Source of the DNA: Marinospirillum sp.
GTDB taxonomy: Bacteria; Pseudomonadota; Gammaproteobacteria; Pseudomonadales; Halomonadaceae
Direction: 5' to 3'
DNA: 6,013 bases
Assembly (NCBI GenBank): GCA_007116865.1
Contig: SKHR01000003.1
Location: 1 to 6,013, forward strand
Both the position numbers and the translations under genes were made by a program. Below the pieces are notes generated by a model. The model was given only the letters and a program-made list of their open reading frames with translations. It searched no databases and was not told the origin of the DNA. Below, in pieces: positions 5,678 to 6,013 of the stretch (within the stretch, counting starts at the first letter, position 1; the number at the start of each line of letters is the position of its first letter).

Positions 5678-6013
5678 CTAGCAGCGCGCAAGACTGAAGC
5701 TGAGCACTTCATCCAGGCTTTGGGCACCGACGGATAGCATCAGCAGACGATCAAAACCCAGTGCGATGCCGCTGCATTCCGGCAGTCCTGCTTCTAGTGC
5801 ATGTAAGAGTGCCATGTCGGCCTGTACGGGAGGTTTGCCCTGAGCGCGGCGAGTTTGATTGTCGGCGGCAAAGCGATGGGCCTGTTCCTGTGCCTGGGTG
5901 AGCTCTTGATAGGCGTTGGCGATTTCGATGCCGTTGATATACAGCTCAAAGCGCTTGGCAACGGCATGGCCTGCTTCATTTAAATGAATTTTGGCCAGTG
6001 CGGCCTGGCTGGC
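5678..6013 (-). CDS. epmA: EF-P beta-lysine ligase EpmA (PoxA/GenX/YjeA), C-terminal part (partial)
   Basis: The last 111 codons are present, with the stop (TAG) at 5680-5678; the 5' part lies beyond the window's right edge. EpmA is a LysRS-like class II enzyme of about 320 residues that lacks the anticodon-binding domain and attaches (R)-beta-lysine to a conserved lysine of elongation factor P in the cytoplasm. Visible family features are RFELYINGIEIANAYQELT, where LysRS and EpmA contact the amino-acid substrate, then DMALLHALEAGLPECSGIAL, then the class II motif 3 GFDRLLML with its ATP-binding arginine. Alanine in SGIALG, where LysRS has glycine, is the residue linked to beta-lysine preference in EpmA and argues against LysRS, as does the stop soon after motif 3. 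The gene points toward mntA, with a 102-bp gap and no obvious terminator, so some readthrough into the toxin-antitoxin pair is possible. Confidence 0.92.
   Translation of the reverse strand, partial: ASQAALAKIHLNEAGHAVAKRFELYINGIEIANAYQELTQAQEQAHRFAADNQTRRAQGKPPVQADMALLHALEAGLPECSGIALGFDRLLMLSVGAQSLDEVLSFSLARC

Noticed and set aside
1..6013. CRISPR array, tRNA/rRNA genes, insertion sequence or phage elements
   Set aside because: No regularly spaced repeats, cloverleaf sequence, transposase or integrase coding, or terminal inverted repeats were seen; nearly all bases are in the genes listed.

Overview
The window appears to come from a motile gammaproteobacterium. The flgI-flgJ-flgK-flgL order, the two-domain FlgJ (rod scaffold fused to a peptidoglycan hydrolase) and an EpmA-type EF-P lysine ligase all point that way. 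An Oceanospirillales- or Pseudomonas-like relative is my guess, held with low confidence. Almost all of the DNA is coding.

Bases 1-4262 (+ strand) are the distal end of a flagellar operon: the last codons of flgI (P-ring), then flgJ, flgK and flgL (hook-filament junction proteins). Gaps are 10, 36 and 3 bp, so they are probably co-transcribed from a promoter upstream of the window. The products act in assembly order: FlgJ opens the peptidoglycan and caps the rod, FlgI forms the P-ring, and FlgK and FlgL form the adaptor between hook and filament. A YitT-family membrane protein gene (4262-4885) follows, its start codon overlapping the flgL stop (TAATG). It looks transcriptionally attached to the flagellar operon, though nothing in its sequence suggests a flagellar role.

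Bases 4920-6013 read on the - strand. In transcription order they hold the 3' end of epmA, then an mntA-hepT toxin-antitoxin pair overlapping by 4 bases (ATGA). The pair carries textbook motifs: GS-X10-DXD in the nucleotidyltransferase antitoxin and R-X4-H-X-Y in the HEPN ribonuclease toxin. It lies between the convergent yitT and epmA genes and looks more AT-rich than the flagellar genes, consistent with an acquired cassette. A good sigma70-like promoter and a perfect 9-bp inverted repeat that directly abuts the mntA ribosome-binding site lie in the 102-bp epmA-mntA gap.

Every gene belongs to a known family, and I do not see a clearly undescribed system. The points most worth a second look are the inverted repeat and promoter in front of mntA, a run of eight G inside flgK that could switch the gene off by slippage, and the leaderless coupling of yitT to flgL.
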